Shown: piece by piece, positions 62,859 through 64,000 of the stretch
Position numbering within the stretch: the stretch's first letter is position 1
Layout of the letters: each line of letters starts with the position of its first letter
NCBI GenBank assembly: GCA_030705955.1
Contig: JAUZPL010000005.1
Location: 35,985-99,984, forward strand
DNA length: 64,000 nt
Source: Bacillota bacterium
GTDB taxonomy: Bacteria; Bacillota; Bacilli; Bacillales; Cytobacillaceae
Direction of reading: 5' to 3'
Notes under the pieces: generated by a model
Databases searched by the model: none
Told to the model about the DNA's origin: nothing
The model's input: the letters and a program-made list of their open reading frames with translations, nothing else
Translations under genes and position numbers: made by a program

Positions 62859-63755
62859 ATGTCCCTACTTGTAGGTTGGATAGAAAGCCTTTACCAAGAC
62901 ATTACCATTACAAATGTGTGTGCAAGAAAAAAATGTGTCCGATCTAATTGCAGTCAATGTATCCGTCACTGTGAAAAAAAAGCACTATTCTTACAAGAAA
63001 ATGAGATTTTTATAGATTTACGTAATTGCAATTCTTGTGGTGAATGTATTATCCATTGCCCACTATCAGCAATTAAAGGCAGTCCCCCAATTAGAAACTT
63101 TACTGATAGTTGTCTAATCTATGATGAATCACCCCCTCCAAGCCTTAAGGAGATGTTGATTTATAAAAAATTGGGAATCAAGACCATTCTTACTAAGAAG
63201 ATATCACTAGATAAAAAATGGCAGGATCTTTATGAAAAAACAAATAGAATATTACCTATTCTTGAACAAGAACCATTCACAATAAAAAATGGGGAAGAAC
63301 GAAAAATATCAAGAAGAGAACTTTTAAGTGCCTTTCATAAGGAAGGGCAAAAGCTGGCGCAACACATGACCCCGGTCCGATGGAAAAAAGAAGTAATGGA
63401 ATGGAAGCTTTCAAGGTATTACCCTGCTTACCAGTTTTATGAGGTTGAATGGGAGCAAAACCATTGTTCATTATGTCAGGCATGTTTTAATATTTGTCCT
63501 GAATCTGTATTTTCTTTAAATGAATCCAAGGTAACCATTGCTAATGGAAAATGTGTGGGCTGCCAAATGTGTCAAGATGTATGTAAGGAGAAAGCCCTAT
63601 TAATCATTCCAAAAATAAAGAAAAAAAATAATTTTGTCATACCGGTTTTTACAAAAAAATGCTTGAACTGCGGAAAATTATTTTACACCTTTACTGAAGA
63701 AAAGGGAAAATGCCCTATTTGTCGCGATCGTGATCCGAGCTGGCTGAACCCTTAA
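62859..63755 (+). CDS. Multi-cluster ferredoxin with C-terminal zinc ribbon
   Basis: 298 residues. N-terminal cysteine-rich block (CARKKCVRSNCSQCIRHC, CNSCGECIIHCPLSAI), a helical middle (about 95-195), a second ferredoxin pair (CSLCQACFNICPESV, CVGCQMCQDVCKEKA) and a terminal zinc ribbon (CLNC, CPIC). No signal or membrane helix. It stands where a DmsC membrane anchor is expected. Could be a cytoplasmic electron carrier or a maturation factor; not recognised by name. Confidence 0.8.
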   Translation: MSLLVGWIESLYQDITITNVCARKKCVRSNCSQCIRHCEKKALFLQENEIFIDLRNCNSCGECIIHCPLSAIKGSPPIRNFTDSCLIYDESPPPSLKEMLIYKKLGIKTILTKKISLDKKWQDLYEKTNRILPILEQEPFTIKNGEERKISRRELLSAFHKEGQKLAQHMTPVRWKKEVMEWKLSRYYPAYQFYEVEWEQNHCSLCQACFNICPESVFSLNESKVTIANGKCVGCQMCQDVCKEKALLIIPKIKKKNNFVIPVFTKKCLNCGKLFYTFTEEKGKCPICRDRDPSWLNP

Positions 63756-63757
63756 TT

Positions 63758-63787
63758 AAAGAGCGCACATTGAGCGCTCTTTTTTTA
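63758..63787 (+). terminator. Terminator of the DMSO-reductase-like operon
   Basis: AAAGAGCGC / GCGCTCTTT (63758-63766 / 63774-63782), T-run. Confidence 0.88.
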
Positions 63788-63796
63788 TCCACAAAA

Positions 63797-63820
63797 AAAC
63801 CACTTCATTTGAAGTGGTTT
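63797..63820 (-). terminator. Terminator of the tRNA transcript
   Basis: AAACCACTTCA / TGAAGTGGTTT (63797-63807 / 63810-63820), followed by T-run on the minus strand. Confidence 0.8.
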
Positions 63821-63837
63821 TACTTAGCTTTTTCGAA

Positions 63838-63924
63838 GGAGAAGATGAGATTCGAACTCACGCAACGGTCGCCCGTCCTAGCGCAGTTCGAGTGCGCCCC
63901 CTTGAACCACTTGGGTACTTCTCC
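63838..63924 (-). tRNA. tRNA-Ser (anticodon CGA)
   Basis: Complete 87-nt cloverleaf: acceptor GGAGAAG/CTTCTCC, D-arm with GTGGTT, anticodon stem GCGCA/TGCGC with loop CTCGAAC, long class II variable arm, T-arm GTGAG-TTCGAAT-CTCAT. No CCA is encoded, and the base after the acceptor stem is T, not the G normally used by seryl-tRNA synthetase. Confidence 0.9.
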
Positions 63925-63935
63925 GTTTTCATGAA

Positions 63936-64000
63936 TGGAGCGGGTGAGGGGAATCGAACCCCCGCCGTCAGCTTGGGAAGCTGAAATTCTACCATTAAAC
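63936..64000 (-). tRNA. tRNA-Gly (anticodon CCC), 5' end beyond the window
   Basis: Reads GTTTAATGGTAGAA (D-arm), anticodon stem TCAGC/GCTGA with loop TTCCCAA, T-arm, acceptor CACCCGC, discriminator T and encoded CCA. The first 9 nt are missing at the window edge. Confidence 0.92.

Noticed and set aside
1..64000. CRISPR arrays, prophage genes, toxin-antitoxin pairs or intact insertion sequences
   Set aside because: No regularly spaced repeats, phage structural genes, transposase genes or recognised toxin families were seen on either strand.

Overview
The window looks like a chromosomal segment of an endospore-forming member of the Bacillaceae (Bacillus, Neobacillus, Mesobacillus or a relative). 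This is inferred from the low G+C content, the strong Shine-Dalgarno sites, SinR/SinI with Spo0A boxes, GerP-like and Hsp20-like spore proteins, Ku/LigD, and long stretches with the gene order I recall for B. subtilis (yodT-S-R-Q-P-kamA-yokU-yozE-yodN-yozD then deoD-yodJ-ctpA; thyA-dfrA; sco-ypmS; msrA-msrB). No species call is possible from the sequence alone. There is no prophage, CRISPR array or intact insertion sequence.

Layout. 1-3060: tellurium/toxic-anion cluster (yceG 3' end, telA, two terD paralogues). 3131-4407: thyA-dfrA. 4700-16450: a block that reads as an inserted module, made of a Tat translocase (tatA, tatC), a membrane-bound [NiFe] uptake hydrogenase (small, large, cytochrome b), its protease, an unfamiliar zinc-ribbon protein, and a complete overlapping hypA-B-F-C-D-E maturation set. 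16526-20700: degV-like, sco, a deletion scar of ypmR, ypmS, DUF4397, msrA-msrB. 20799-24696: chemoreceptor, LD-carboxypeptidase, sinI behind a c-di-GMP-I riboswitch, sinR. 24943-36007: a lysine catabolic cluster with its sigma-54 activator. 36106-43977: yozE-yodN-yozD, a 275-bp MITE-like element, very small genes, deoD, yodJ, ctpA and cell-envelope genes. 44013-45948: minus-strand spore cluster with GerP-like and Hsp20-like proteins. 46085-54224: MATE exporter, acetyltransferase, a structured intergenic element, amidohydrolase, an ABC exporter and a patatin-like lipase. 54380-58144: dapF and divergent ligD/ku. 58384-63755: a YdjO-like cold-shock gene with a folded leader, then a DMSO-reductase-type operon with Fnr-type boxes. 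63838-64000: tRNA-Ser(CGA) and the start of tRNA-Gly(CCC) on the minus strand.

How the genes work together. The hydrogenase block is almost self-contained: TatA/TatC export the folded dimer, HypA-F build the NiFe(CN)2CO centre, the protease trims the large subunit, and the b-type cytochrome passes electrons to quinone. The small subunit lacks the two extra cysteines of oxygen-tolerant enzymes. The lysine cluster holds almost every step from lysine through beta-lysine, acetyl-beta-lysine, 4-acetamidobutyrate and GABA to succinate; only a thiolase is missing. A consensus sigma-54 promoter precedes ablA and a weaker candidate precedes yodT, with a KamR-type activator in between. The sinI riboswitch suggests a direct link from c-di-GMP to the biofilm regulator.
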